64,000 bases of DNA from Nitrosospira multiformis (GCF_900103165.1 NZ_FNKY01000001.1:2666001-2730000); one strand, 5' to 3'. Counted from the first letter of the stretch, positions 35,190 to 44,227 are shown. Made by a program: numbers and translations. The notes: generated from the sequence alone by a model not told the origin.

Positions 35190-35317
35190 TTTAATTCCCT
35201 CCTGTGTTTCTTTATGATAACGAGCTATTTTTAGTAATGTGGCTACCCAGAAAGTACGGTCATCCCGGTAATTCGACTGAAAACCCGATCTTCTCGAGAC
35301 TCTTCGTCAGGAAACAC

Positions 35318-35371
35318 CTAAATGCTTGCATGGCTGGGAATACGCTGTGACTTGATTTCGTCCAGCAATCC
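35318..35371 (-). pseudogene. ureG: ureG 3' remnant
   Basis: The last 18 codons of ureG, including its TAG, are kept exactly (matching 43537-43590) and then the sequence breaks off. Everything coding the GTPase domain is missing. Confidence 0.85.
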
Positions 35372-35413
35372 TCTTTATATTTCCTCTTAAATAACTAGAT
35401 TTCACAATGCCAT

Positions 35414-35478
35414 TTAAGATCAGTAGATACGACTGTATTGCACTTCATGCTGCATGGATAACAGTGACAGCCCCGGCG
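35414..35478 (-). pseudogene. ureF: ureF 3' remnant
   Basis: The segment with AGTAGATACGACTGTATTGC, followed by ACTTCATGCTGCATGGATAA and CAGCCCCGGCG, parallels the 3' end of the intact ureF at 44228-44292 with scattered substitutions, keeping an in-phase stop. It then changes into an unrelated hairpin (CCCGGCGCTC / GAGCGCCGGG, 35472-35500). The rest of ureF is absent. Confidence 0.8.
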
Positions 35479-35857
35479 CTCATCTTCTTCGAGCGCCGGG
35501 AAATGCAGCCGGCCTAATAGGGAAGCTGGCTGCATCATGGTCACTCAACTCTGTTGTCGAGGACGCATATGCTCATTTCAGGCTGCATTGCAGGTTTATG
35601 AATTCCATTTACATATCCAGTATGTTGATATGACTCGCAACATCTGCCATATTTGCCCCCTTTTCTGCAATATTTCATTTGTTCCCAAACAAGGGAATTT
35701 TCCGCGAGATAAAATATCCCTTCATGCCGGCAGTTGTGACATGACTGTATGCGCCCGCACGTGGCAACCTTTTTGGGGCTGCCACGTTTCTCGTGCTCAG
35801 GATATGCTGAGCTCTGGCTGGCGCCGGGTCCTGCAACAGGGGTCTTACCCATTGCTT
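35479..35857. other. Unrelated filler between ureF and ureA remnants
   Basis: About 380 bp with no counterpart in the intact urease operon. A 112-codon minus-strand frame crosses it (35541-35879), Cys-rich and without a recognised motif; I do not consider it a secure gene. Confidence 0.4.
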
Positions 35858-36004
35858 TCACCATTCCGATAGTTCCCACGCAGTGGTCATCAGCGCCACC
35901 GCTTCCGGGTAGTTGAGCTTCAAGCCCCGTGCCTTGCGCCGTTCCGCCACTAATCCGGCAGTAAATATCTGCAGCTTGTCTTTCTCTCTTGGTGTAAGGT
36001 CCAT
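35858..36004 (-). pseudogene. ureA: ureA 5' remnant
   Basis: The first 38 codons match the intact urease gamma subunit ([20 protein letters not shown] ... LNYPEAVAL), then the frame runs into unrelated sequence and stops at 48 codons (ending TTAWELSEW). The GAGG-type ribosome-binding site is kept, so a short peptide may still be made. Confidence 0.88.
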
Positions 36005-36140
36005 TGCTTCCTCCCCTTAAATTAACAATTGTTTTACTTCTTCTATGTTCTGGTTACAGCCAACCTGACACCATCCGTTTCAAAGAACCCAGGGACTTCC
36101 CCTATACGCGGCTGATGGGAGCCTCATCTATTCCCAGGCA

Positions 36141-37484
36141 TTACATCTGCAACTGGAAAGATAGTTTGAAGACATCCACCTTGTCGCCTATCACCCCGGG
36201 TGCATAATTCAAGCCTTTGGTAAAAAGGTCACCATGCTGGTAATACGCCGAGATACGCGCATTGAAGCCATCAATGATGTAATTCACGCCCCCCTCGATC
36301 TCTTCACGGTTACTGCTATGATTCGGTTGGATACTGGTGAATCTGCCATACGGCTGGAATTTGCCGATACCCACCTTGACCGGTATCAGATAAAGCCCGG
36401 TAACCGTCCAGGATTTTCCATCGAATACGCAAAAACAACCCGGATCGGCAAAAGCCTGAGAATTATAATTAGCGTAGAACTGCTTGTATTCCGCGTTTAA
36501 CGTGGTTACCCCCAGGTTCCTCGGCAAGACTTTCTCGAACAGAAGATCGCCAACCAAACCAAGGAAGTCACTGCGATTGGCAAATGATCCCGCGCCATTC
36601 TTCTGGTAATTTGCCCCGAACGCCAGCGCCAGGATGTCGCCCGCCTTGCCAAAATAGGTACTGCTGGTGTAGTAACCCGGATTCTTTTCAGGGTTCAGGA
36701 AATTGTAGGTGAACCGACCGGCCCACGACACATCGTTTCCCTGGTTGGGTCCAATTGTGTTGGATGACTGCAACCCCCGGTATACGCCCACCGCATAGCC
36801 CAGCGTACCCTTGATGAAGCCCGGTTCGACGCTGCCCCAGAAGGTGCCGCCGTCGTCACGGCCGTAACGCCCTGCGCCGTTGCTGCCGAATTTAACGCTG
36901 AAGTCCTGAGGAAAGAATGGTGTCTTGAAGGCGTCATGCGTCGCCTGGAAAAAAGGACCGCTCAATTCGCCCCGTTCCGTGGGCACCAGCATGCGTCCGC
37001 CCCAGATGTTCACATACCGGTTGATCTCGACTTTCCCGATAGCGTCCAGAATGTTATAGGACATCTTGGGGTTATCCGCCGAACTGGTGTTGTTACAGAA
37101 AAAACATTCCGTGTTGACTTCGAATTTGAGATATTTATGAACCTGCCCGTTTAAATACACCCGAGCATTGTCAATGCTGAAAGAATCATTGTAACTGTCG
37201 GTCGCCTTGTTTTGGGCCCATATGCCCGAACCGCGGAAACCAATGCCTGCAGTAAACCATCGGGTCTCGTCAAGCGCCCATTTCGGCCCGCTCGGAAGCT
37301 TGAAATCAGATGCTCCCACCGCAGAAGATAAGGACAGAAAACCGATCACCAAGAGCCCCACCAACACCATCTGGATACAGAAGTTATTCGTCTTCTTCCA
37401 GAGGTCATTTTTTCGCAAGGAACTTTCAGCTGAAATAAATTCGTAATCAGCCATTTTGTGTTCCCTTTTCGCAAAATATTTCAT
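36141..37484 (-). CDS. Outer-membrane porin, copy A
   Basis: A 447-residue beta-barrel porin resembling the OprO/OprP type. A long N-terminal leader with a hydrophobic signal (QMVLVGLLVIGFLSLSSAVG, cleavage near ASDF) precedes strands such as DETRWFTAGIGFRGSGIWAQ, YLKFEVNTECFFCNN and the C-terminal KVDVFKLSFQLQM. The mature part is nearly identical to that of the porin at 48957-50354, while the signal region is quite different. Two cysteine pairs (ECFFC and GCFCVF) are unusual for a porin. By context it should admit urea or small solutes. It follows a lipoprotein gene by 20 bp and precedes the urease stubs and urea transporter on the same strand. Confidence 0.87.
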   Translation of the reverse strand: MKYFAKREHKMADYEFISAESSLRKNDLWKKTNNFCIQMVLVGLLVIGFLSLSSAVGASDFKLPSGPKWALDETRWFTAGIGFRGSGIWAQNKATDSYNDSFSIDNARVYLNGQVHKYLKFEVNTECFFCNNTSSADNPKMSYNILDAIGKVEINRYVNIWGGRMLVPTERGELSGPFFQATHDAFKTPFFPQDFSVKFGSNGAGRYGRDDGGTFWGSVEPGFIKGTLGYAVGVYRGLQSSNTIGPNQGNDVSWAGRFTYNFLNPEKNPGYYTSSTYFGKAGDILALAFGANYQKNGAGSFANRSDFLGLVGDLLFEKVLPRNLGVTTLNAEYKQFYANYNSQAFADPGCFCVFDGKSWTVTGLYLIPVKVGIGKFQPYGRFTSIQPNHSSNREEIEGGVNYIIDGFNARISAYYQHGDLFTKGLNYAPGVIGDKVDVFKLSFQLQM

Positions 37485-37504
37485 CTCTGAAAATTCCTTC
37501 TGTC

Positions 37505-37900
37505 TTAATTAACTCGCTTGGCATGATCGTTTCTTGCAAGTTCCGATGAGATTTTCTGATGAAGAGCAGCCCGCTTTACCGTTTCCTCCGCAGCCATCTC
37601 ATATCTGCGCAATAAAGCCCAGGTATGGGCTCGCATATCCTGGGCCCGCTTACCATAGAGATAACTTTTATCCTCGTAGTGCTCCAGCAGTTTCTTTTGC
37701 CTCTCTACCTCTGCCAGTAACTCCCTAGCTGTAATTTCATACTGCCTGGCCACGGTATCGTGATCGAAGTAGGTTCTGGCATTCTCCGCAACTCTTCGCG
37801 TATCAGCATTCTGTGCTTCAAAAGGCGCCATCTGTGCGCAGGATGCCAGCAGGCCGAGCATGGACACCACCACTATGAATTTACCAGTTTGTTTTTTCAT
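37505..37900 (-). CDS. Small lipoprotein of the porin operon
   Basis: A 131-residue protein with a lipoprotein signal peptide (KFIVVVSMLGLLASC; lipobox LLASC, Cys21) and an otherwise helical, charged mature part (REL LAEVERQKKLLEHYED and QDMRAHTWALLRRYEMAAEE) likely to form coiled coil. The ATG has GGAG upstream. It ends 20 bp before the porin start and so is probably the first gene of the block A operon. Block B has no equivalent in front of its porin. I do not recognise the family; lipid anchoring in the inner leaflet of the outer membrane next to the porin is plausible. Confidence 0.8.
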   Translation of the reverse strand: MKKQTGKFIVVVSMLGLLASCAQMAPFEAQNADTRRVAENARTYFDHDTVARQYEITARELLAEVERQKKLLEHYEDKSYLYGKRAQDMRAHTWALLRRYEMAAEETVKRAALHQKISSELARNDHAKRVN

Positions 37901-37913
37901 GACAATGAACTCC

Positions 37914-37979
37914 TATATATCATTAAGTACATCAATTCCTTCTACCGATATATCATTAAGTACATCAGTTCCTTCTACC
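37914..37979. repeat. 33-bp tandem duplication
   Basis: Two head-to-tail copies containing ATATCATTAAGTACATCA followed by TTCCTTCTACCG, differing at one or two bases. It lies just upstream of the lipoprotein start. Confidence 0.8.
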
Positions 37980-38033
37980 GCTTCGCCAACTGGTGCTCGA
38001 TTCCTCAGTCAACCTAATCTTCGATGACTTGGA

Positions 38034-38453
38034 AAAAGAGTATCATCGATTAATTGAAAAAGATGCAGGAAATTCCTTACAGGCCGTTCATTTCATTCCT
38101 ACATCATGTCTCGATATTCCCTACAGATATTTTCCGCTTTTCCCACATGAATAACGTTTAATCATAATACGTAAAAATGACGATAACTTAGTTATGCGAG
38201 AAATTTGAGGAATTTCCTTACAAATTATTCAGCTCATTCCTACGCCATGTTTCGTTATTCCCTACAGATCATTTCCTTTTTCCTCACATAAACATGAAAT
38301 AATCATAATGCTTAAAGAATCCTATCATTGATATAATAAAAAAAATGCAGGAGATTCCTTACTGGCTGTTCGTTTTACTCCTACGCCATGTCTCAATATT
38401 TCCTACAGATATCTTCTGCTTTCCCTACAGAAACCCCGTTTAGTCATAGATCT
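38034..38453. repeat. Three 140-bp imperfect repeats with phased TTCCTAC motifs
   Basis: Units start near 38034, 38173 and 38314. Each carries TTCCTTAC, then TTCCTAC (or CTCCTAC) 23 bp on, then TTCCCTAC or TTTCCTAC 21 bp further, and a tail like AATCATAAT. For example: 38073, 38096, 38117 in unit 1; 38214, 38237, 38258 in unit 2; 38355, 38378, 38399 in unit 3. The spacing is kept although the rest has drifted, which suggests selected protein-binding sites. It is direct, not CRISPR-like. Confidence 0.75.
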
Positions 38454-39254
38454 TGCGATGCCGTTACGCGTGGATGTTATCCAATGTCCAATGATCTTTA
38501 TTTTTGTTAGGCATACATGATAATGTTATGTCATATATGATTCCCCATCTACCCCGGTTGCATGTGCTCCCAGAACATCCAAGTTCCAGCCAGATAACAT
38601 AGCGTCGTTGATAAATACGCCTCGGGTCTGCGCAAAGGAGAGCGCTTACCTATCTGTAAATGGTTAAGAATATTTTCCGCGATGTTGGAACGCCGTTCTG
38701 AGTTTTCCTAACTAACCGGACGATTTCTGCCCGATCCCATTGGATAGCCTGGCCACACATACGCTATCTCATCGACATATATCTCACAGGTTTTGGATGC
38801 ATGACATTGATTATCGAATCCGGCAGAAAAGAAGTAAGGTTTTCCTGACATGATGTTCATGTGTTCCTTACATCATGTTTCGGCATTCGTTGACAGACAT
38901 GTCAGCTGCGTATGCTAAAGTTTCCATGCATCTGGTCGAAAATGGAGGACGAACATATGTGCATGCTAACGTCTGTTCATTTTTTCTTCTTGCTCAGGCA
39001 CGATTTCTCTAAACTGGAATTACAGGACGAGGAGATAAGGGAAAACGCGAGCGCCCGATCTTCTGAAAGCCGTCACTGCTGCTCCAGCTATAAGGCTTGA
39101 TTTCCCTGTCATAAAGAACGCTTCCCATTATCCTGCACATGCCCTACGGGAATTATTTGATTGCTGAACACAGGGATGCTTGGACCCGCTGATTGGGAAT
39201 CACGGGTACTAGCAATGTAGGTAGCAGTAATTTAACCAGACATAAAGGAAATAC

Positions 39255-41222
39255 ATGCGAATTGGCGTTTTCACCAATTTTTGCCTTATCGTCACCGTAC
39301 TGGGACTCAGCCTGCTGATCTTTCTTTCCTCCCAGGTGCTGGACACGCTGGATGAGATCACCGCCGCCGAGCGCCAGCAATACAGATCCCTGCAGCTCGC
39401 AAATGAGTTATTCCAGAGTTCCGAGGATCTCACCAAGATGGCTCGCAGCTACGTCACCACCGGCGACCCAATCTATGAACGATTCTTTTTCGAAATTCTC
39501 GACATCCGGAACGGCAAACTGCCCCGCCCTCGGGATTATCCGATCACCTACTGGGATGTAAACAATATGCCCTCGCCCACGCGAGATAGTGCCGTCTCCT
39601 TAATGGAGCTGATGCAGCGTGAAGGATTCAGCGAACACGAACTCGACCTGCTGCGGCAATCGCAAAGGAATTCCGACAATCTGGTCAATCTGGAAAAACA
39701 GGCCTTCGCTGCCATCAAAGGCTTGTACGACGATGGGCACGGAAATTTCACCCGGTCGCACACGCCTGACCGCGATTTTGCCATCGACCTGCTGTTTGGC
39801 GAACGCTATACCGCCGAGAAAGCCAGGATCATGGCGCCCATCAGTCAGTTCATGCGGGAACTGGATCATCGCACCCAAACCACGATGAAGAATCTGCAGT
39901 CAAAGTTCCAGCAGCAGATCTTGCTGATACCGGGAGTGCTTTGCAGTGCGCTGCTCGTCGTGGCAGTGGCCGCCGCCTATATGCGCCGCAATATCCTGCA
40001 CCCGCTCGATTATCTCAGCCGGCAGGCGAGCAGCATCGCACAGGGCAGCTACTCCACCCGCTGCGACATCTCCACGCACAACGAAATCGCCGAGCTCGGT
40101 TCCGATTTCAATACCATGGCGGAAGCCATTGAACATGAAATCATCAAACTCAAGCAGGTAGAAGGATCATTACGCGAGCGGCTGAAGGAGCTCAACTGTT
40201 TCTATTCAATCCGGCGCGGCATGGAGGCCGGGTCGCTGGAGGAAGTTTGCGGCACCATTTTTGTGCACCTGATCGCGGCGATGCAGTTTCCGCATATCTC
40301 CAGCATCAGAATCGAGCTCGACGGCAAGCAGTTTGTCTCCAACCAGTATGACCAGGATCATGCGCGCCGGTTACAAAAACAGATCATGGTATACGGCAAG
40401 GCATACGGCTGGATAATCGTATTCTACCGCGAGGACCGGCCTTTCCTGCTGCCCGATGAGCAGAATCTGATCGACGTCATCGGGGACGATCTGGGGAAAT
40501 GGCTGGAACGCAAGCAGGCGGAGGCACGCATCCTGGTGGAACGGGAGCTGCGGGTGCGCGATGCCGCGATACGGGAATTTGCGGCGCACGTGGAGCGGAT
40601 GCGGGAAGAAGACCGTAAATACATTGCCCGCGAGATTCACGATGAGCTGGGCCAGCTCCTGGCGGCATTGCACCTGGAAATCTCGCTGCTAAAGGGTGTG
40701 GAAGACAATAGAAAAAGGGTGGAAATCGTCAGGCGCAACATGTCGGAGCTGGTGGACAAAGCGGATCAGAGCGTGCGCAACGTGGCCGAGCATCTGCGCC
40801 CGGCTTCACTGGAGTTGGGCATCATCTCGGCTCTCAAAAAATTGACCGATGAGTACAGGAAACATAGCGGCGTAAGCTGCGTACTGCGACTGATGAAGGA
40901 ACCCGTTGAGCTGGATGAAGATCAGACCGTGGCGATATTCAGGATTGTGCAGGAATCCCTGACCAATGTGACCCGGCATGCCGCGGCAAGCCATGTCGAG
41001 ATCATCCTGTCGCAGGAGGCGGGTGATCTCTTGATAGAGGTGCGCGACAACGGCAAAGGATTTAATGCAACAGCTGCCGCAAGGAAAAAGTCATTTGGCC
41101 TGGTTGGGATGCGCGAGCGGGCGGCGGTGCTGGGGGGAAGTATCGATATCGCCAGCCTGCCGCGGCAAGGAACCGTGGTCAAGCTTCGCCTGCCGGTGAA
41201 GGTATGCGAAGAGGTTTCGTGA
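39255..41222 (+). CDS. Membrane sensor histidine kinase, copy A
   Basis: A 655-residue NarX/LiaS-type kinase. Order: membrane helix (about 6-28), periplasmic input domain (about 30-215), second helix (about 218-240), HAMP (about 243-295), a GAF-like linker (about 305-430), HisKA_3 with the phospho-accepting histidine in IAREIHDELGQLLAALHLEI, and HATPase (NVTRHAAASH, EVRDNGKGF, GLVGMRERA). The input domain is shared with the kinase at 50830 and the GGDEF/EAL protein at 22100. It differs from the block B kinase only in patches: second membrane helix, a short HAMP segment and the last 50 codons. Its presumed partner regulator at 41342 lies downstream on the opposite strand. Ribosome-binding site AAAGGAAA. 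Confidence 0.93.
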   Translation: MRIGVFTNFCLIVTVLGLSLLIFLSSQVLDTLDEITAAERQQYRSLQLANELFQSSEDLTKMARSYVTTGDPIYERFFFEILDIRNGKLPRPRDYPITYWDVNNMPSPTRDSAVSLMELMQREGFSEHELDLLRQSQRNSDNLVNLEKQAFAAIKGLYDDGHGNFTRSHTPDRDFAIDLLFGERYTAEKARIMAPISQFMRELDHRTQTTMKNLQSKFQQQILLIPGVLCSALLVVAVAAAYMRRNILHPLDYLSRQASSIAQGSYSTRCDISTHNEIAELGSDFNTMAEAIEHEIIKLKQVEGSLRERLKELNCFYSIRRGMEAGSLEEVCGTIFVHLIAAMQFPHISSIRIELDGKQFVSNQYDQDHARRLQKQIMVYGKAYGWIIVFYREDRPFLLPDEQNLIDVIGDDLGKWLERKQAEARILVERELRVRDAAIREFAAHVERMREEDRKYIAREIHDELGQLLAALHLEISLLKGVEDNRKRVEIVRRNMSELVDKADQSVRNVAEHLRPASLELGIISALKKLTDEYRKHSGVSCVLRLMKEPVELDEDQTVAIFRIVQESLTNVTRHAAASHVEIILSQEAGDLLIEVRDNGKGFNATAAARKKSFGLVGMRERAAVLGGSIDIASLPRQGTVVKLRLPVKVCEEVS

Positions 41223-41341
41223 CCATTCCTGGCTTGCCGATGCACTCGTTTATTCCGGAATCATCGGTAGCCTCTCCAATGCAATGCTGGCCCTGATATC
41301 AGATAAATGAGCCTGCCAGAAATTGGATGACATAGCCCGTC

Positions 41342-41977
41342 TTATTCCAGCAAGTCGTGCTCGGTTACATAGCGGACCAGTTGAGCATTGTTCTGCATAT
41401 TCATTTTTTCCAGAACACGGGCGCGGTAAGTGCTCACGGTTTTCGAGCTTAATCCCAGTTTCTGCGAAATTTCTGTTAAAGATACCCCGGCAGCGATAAG
41501 CTTGAGGACGTTGAACTCCCGATCGGAAAGTGTGGAATGCGGGAGAATTGCCGAGGTTGGGCCGAGATCGAACAGTAGTTTTTCCGCCAGTTCCGGGTCT
41601 ATGTATCGTCCCCCTTTGGAGAGGCGCCGGATTACGGATATCAGCAGATCGGTGGGGCTGTTCTTGGTAAGATAGGCGGATGCACCTGCACGTATTGTCC
41701 TGATGGCATATTCATCCTCATGATACGTGCTTAACATCAATATTTGATGCTTCGCGTCATCGTTCATTATTCGTTTCAGTACTTCCAGACCATTCATGCC
41801 CGGCATGTTGACATCCAGCAATGCCACGTCCCATCCGCCAAGCTGCATTTTTTCCAGGGCATCAATTCCATCGCTTGCTTCACCAACGACAACAATATCA
41901 GCCGTTTCGGCGAGAATCCTTTTCAGCCCATCCCTGAAAAGCCTATGGTCATCAGCTAAAAAGACCTTTATGATCAT
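41342..41977 (-). CDS. NarL-type response regulator, copy A
   Basis: A 211-residue regulator with receiver domain (DDHRLFRDGLKRIL; phospho-Asp in VALLDVNMPGMNGLEVLK; Lys in YLTKNS) and LuxR-type helix-turn-helix (LSDREFNVLKLIAAGVSLTE; LGLSSKTVSTYRARVLEKMN). It closely resembles the block B regulator at 52957-53592, which starts at the equivalent MII(K/R)VFLADD; I therefore chose the ATG at 41977. Unlike block B, here the gene faces its kinase tail to tail, so it must have its own promoter. The DNA targets may be the repeated TTCCTAC sites, but that is only a suggestion. Confidence 0.92.
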   Translation of the reverse strand: MIIKVFLADDHRLFRDGLKRILAETADIVVVGEASDGIDALEKMQLGGWDVALLDVNMPGMNGLEVLKRIMNDDAKHQILMLSTYHEDEYAIRTIRAGASAYLTKNSPTDLLISVIRRLSKGGRYIDPELAEKLLFDLGPTSAILPHSTLSDREFNVLKLIAAGVSLTEISQKLGLSSKTVSTYRARVLEKMNMQNNAQLVRYVTEHDLLE

Positions 41978-42107
41978 GCTCAATACCCTATTGAGATCGG
42001 TTGACATCGGAGAGTCAGGTCGACTTACCGGTATTCGAGTGAAGAGTTACCGATTGGCAGCCAAATGACTTTTCTTTGTCGCCATCCTCCGCAAGTTTAA
42101 TTAGAGC

Positions 42108-42188
42108 GTAAAAAACGTTGCCACTCTCGTCATCGCACATGGCATGCGGCATGGTAAATTACCCGCATTTCCGTTGAAAATAATGCGT
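42108..42188 (+). pseudogene. nikR: nikR 3' remnant (third nikR copy)
   Basis: Read in one frame the segment encodes VKNVATLVIAHGMRHGKLPA followed by FPLKIMR, matching the end of NikR (VKSFANLVMSARGVRHGKLH / VKKFANHIIATRGVRHGKLH). The upstream four-fifths, including the nickel site, is missing. It sits just ahead of the block B urea transporter segment, as the intact nikR does ahead of block A. Confidence 0.75.
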
Positions 42189-42379
42189 ACATAATGTTGC
42201 CGCATCCACATGATCCGTTGTGCGGATAGTCATGAATATCCGGAACCAGCGTTTTAATAATGTCACCTGGATGAAAAGTCATCCGCAATGTGAACACGCT
42301 GAGAAAATAACCCCCATCCTGAGAAAATTCGACTCGAAAAGAAAGATCTTTGTCCTGAGGATGTATCGCCTCAAAACCT

Positions 42380-42436
42380 GGCTAATCGGCCCCTGATGAG
42401 TGAAACTTGACATGAGGGGGAAGGGGCCGATTAGCC
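42380..42436 (-). terminator. Perfect 14-bp stem-loop after urea transporter B
   Basis: GGCTAATCGGCCCC and GGGGCCGATTAGCC enclose a 29-base loop, 15 bp beyond the transporter stop on the minus strand. It probably ends or stabilises the operon transcript; only a short TTTT occurs after it. The left edge of the duplicated block coincides with the stem. Confidence 0.55.
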
Positions 42437-42451
42437 ATTAAGCGTTTATCT

Positions 42452-43408
42452 CTATGCGTCGGCCTCCGCCCAGTATTTTGATTTTCCTGCGGCAAACAGG
42501 AACATCCACATCACCAGCACAAATGGGAAGGTAAGCGTAGGCAAGCCTATGGGCGCAAGGAAGTTCGCAAGCCCCGCCTGACAAATCACGGTAAGAAACC
42601 CCGCCAGAACCGCCAGCGCTGCGCTTTTTCCATCCGGTTTCAGAAAAACCCACCCCACCGCCATCATGGTCAGGACCGGGTTGAATGAATACAGCCCCAT
42701 CTCGATCATGCCCTGGTTCGCACCCAGCAGAATCGGAAATGCCACGCCGATAATCGTTCCCCCCACTGCCATCAATGCGCCCCGCAGGGAGACAATGGCG
42801 ATGCCGGTTAAGAACAGAATGCCGACTATGACGCTGTCTGCAAACATCACTTCGGCAACCCCTTTGGTGAGAGCGGTAAACCACATCTCAGCCGGAATCG
42901 CCACCGCATCGGCTACCGCGGCAGGCGTGCCGGGCGGCGGCAAAACGGGGCCACGCGAAAAACTGTCGAACGCATACACGGCAACCAGGAACATCCAGGA
43001 GGTCAGCACAAAGGGGGACGTCGAGGCCGGAATCTTGTAGGGCCCGAGTATCCTCATCAGGGCCGCCAGCACGATACTTGACAGGGCCGAGGCAAGGACC
43101 ACATACAGCCACAGCTGCGGAGAATTCTCCAGGAACAGAAAAAGACAAGGACCGACCAAGGTGCCATTGAACCCGTACAGCCCCGCATCGATATCGTCTT
43201 CGGAAAAACCGAGGAGATAAGCGGTAACGGTGCTGCTTATCACCCCAACCGTGGCCGCGGCGCCTGCGGTTACCCCGCCGATGAAAAGTGCCACCAGGAA
43301 AATGAGTCCTGTCACTGCATTGCAGCAGAAGAATACCTGGCCCACGCCTCTCAGAATCACGCGCAGCGGTCGGGGCATTGCCTTATCTATCGTTAATGAC
43401 CATTCCAT
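42452..43408 (-). CDS. Urea transporter (UT family), copy B
   Basis: Encodes the same 318-residue protein as 34233-35189, with only silent changes. It follows ureG by 128 bp on the same strand and is the last gene of the porin-ureDABCEFG-transporter series, so urea entry and hydrolysis are probably co-expressed. The GGAGGGAATTAAA leader is identical to copy A. Two identical transporters raise gene dosage; alternatively one is a recent recombination product. Confidence 0.93.
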   Translation of the reverse strand: MEWSLTIDKAMPRPLRVILRGVGQVFFCCNAVTGLIFLVALFIGGVTAGAAATVGVISSTVTAYLLGFSEDDIDAGLYGFNGTLVGPCLFLFLENSPQLWLYVVLASALSSIVLAALMRILGPYKIPASTSPFVLTSWMFLVAVYAFDSFSRGPVLPPPGTPAAVADAVAIPAEMWFTALTKGVAEVMFADSVIVGILFLTGIAIVSLRGALMAVGGTIIGVAFPILLGANQGMIEMGLYSFNPVLTMMAVGWVFLKPDGKSAALAVLAGFLTVICQAGLANFLAPIGLPTLTFPFVLVMWMFLFAAGKSKYWAEADA

Positions 43409-43536
43409 TTTAATTCCCTCCTGTGTTTCTTTATGATAACGAGCTATTTTTAGTAATGTGGCTACCCAGAAAGTACGGTCATCCCGGTAATTCGACTGAA
43501 AACCCGATCTTCTCGAGACTCTTCGTCAGGAAACAC

Positions 43537-44190
43537 CTAAATGCTTGCATGGCTGGGAATACGCTGTGACTTGATTTCGTCCAGCAATCCCTGCCTTACG
43601 ATGAATTCGACAATCTGATCGACACCTTCGCCGGTATGCATATTAGTGAATACGAATGGCCGCTCGCCGCGCATCCGCTTCGCATCCCGGGCCATGACCT
43701 CGAGGCTGGCTCCCACATGGGGTGCGAGATCGATCTTGTTGATGACCAGCAGCGCGGAACGCGTGATGCCGGGTCCTCCCTTGCGCGGGATCTTTTCGCC
43801 GGCGGCAACGTCAATGACATAGATAGTAAGATCGGAAAGCTCGGGGCTGAAGGTCGAGGCAAGGTTGTCCCCGCCTGATTCGACCAGGATCAGATCAAGA
43901 TCGGGAAAATCTGCGGACATGCGCGCGATCGCTTCCAGATTGATCGACGCATCCTCCCTGATCGCGGTATGTGGACAACCACCCGTTTCCACACCCATCA
44001 GGCGTTCTGCCGGCAGTGCATCGGCACGCAGCAGAATCTCCATATCTTCCTTGGTATATATATCATTGGTGATAACGGCCATGTCGTAGCGATCGCGCAT
44101 TTTTTTACTCAGCACTTCACACAAGGCCGTCTTGCCTGAGCCCACCGGCCCGCCTATTCCGACACGCAGGGGATTGGATGCATTTTTCAT
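43537..44190 (-). CDS. ureG: Urease accessory GTPase UreG
   Basis: A 217-residue SIMIBI-class GTPase that powers nickel insertion into urease. Motifs: P-loop [28 protein letters not shown], the metal-binding [13 protein letters not shown] (Cys-Pro-His), [17 protein letters not shown] and the guanine-specificity [12 protein letters not shown]. Length is usual for the family. It follows ureF by 37 bp. Its final 18 codons also occur at 35318-35371 as a remnant. Confidence 0.96.
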   Translation of the reverse strand: MKNASNPLRVGIGGPVGSGKTALCEVLSKKMRDRYDMAVITNDIYTKEDMEILLRADALPAERLMGVETGGCPHTAIREDASINLEAIARMSADFPDLDLILVESGGDNLASTFSPELSDLTIYVIDVAAGEKIPRKGGPGITRSALLVINKIDLAPHVGASLEVMARDAKRMRGERPFVFTNMHTGEGVDQIVEFIVRQGLLDEIKSQRIPSHASI

Positions 44191-44227
44191 TTTATTTCCC
44201 GTAAATAATTGGATTTAACAATGCCGT

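Larger units (their letters stand above)
34161..35371. repeat. Near-identical 1.2-kb duplicated segment, copy A
   Basis: This segment matches 42380-43590 at a constant offset of 8219 bp with only a handful of substitutions. It holds the stem-loop, the entire urea transporter, its 5' leader and the last codons of ureG. Both edges are sharp: the left at the hairpin arm, the right inside ureG. Confidence 0.9.
37901..39254. other. 1.35-kb gene-free divergent control region
   Basis: Between the lipoprotein/porin operon (leftward) and the histidine kinase (rightward). It contains a 33-bp tandem duplication, three 140-bp repeats and a fourth partial repeat (38864-38894). A 62-codon frame at 38912-39100 has poor composition and is not accepted as a gene. 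Confidence 0.6.
42380..43590. repeat. Near-identical 1.2-kb duplicated segment, copy B
   Basis: Partner of 34161-35371 (offset 8219 bp). Here the segment continues into an intact ureG. Confidence 0.9.

Noticed and set aside
35541-35879. A 112-codon minus-strand frame between the ureF and ureA remnants.
   Set aside because: It has Cys-rich but unrecognisable sequence, no complete heme or zinc motif and no convincing ribosome-binding site, and it overlaps the ureA stub in another frame.
36234-36500. An 88-codon plus-strand frame identical inside both porin genes.
   Set aside because: It is conserved only because the porin copies are near-identical; no ribosome-binding site or protein-like features.
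38034-38453. Possible CRISPR array.
   Set aside because: Units are 140 bp, imperfect along their whole length, with no short constant repeat and variable spacer pattern, and no cas genes are near.
38912-39100. A 62-codon frame upstream of kinase A.
   Set aside because: It begins without a ribosome-binding site, and its composition (runs of His, Phe, Ser, Cys) does not look like a protein of this genome.
42393-42410. CTGATGAGTGAAAC in the loop of the stem after the urea transporter looks like part of a hammerhead ribozyme core.
   Set aside because: Stem II is missing between CTGATGA and GAAA, no matching cleavage site and stems could be drawn, and the motif lies on the strand opposite to the operon transcript. 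Probably chance.
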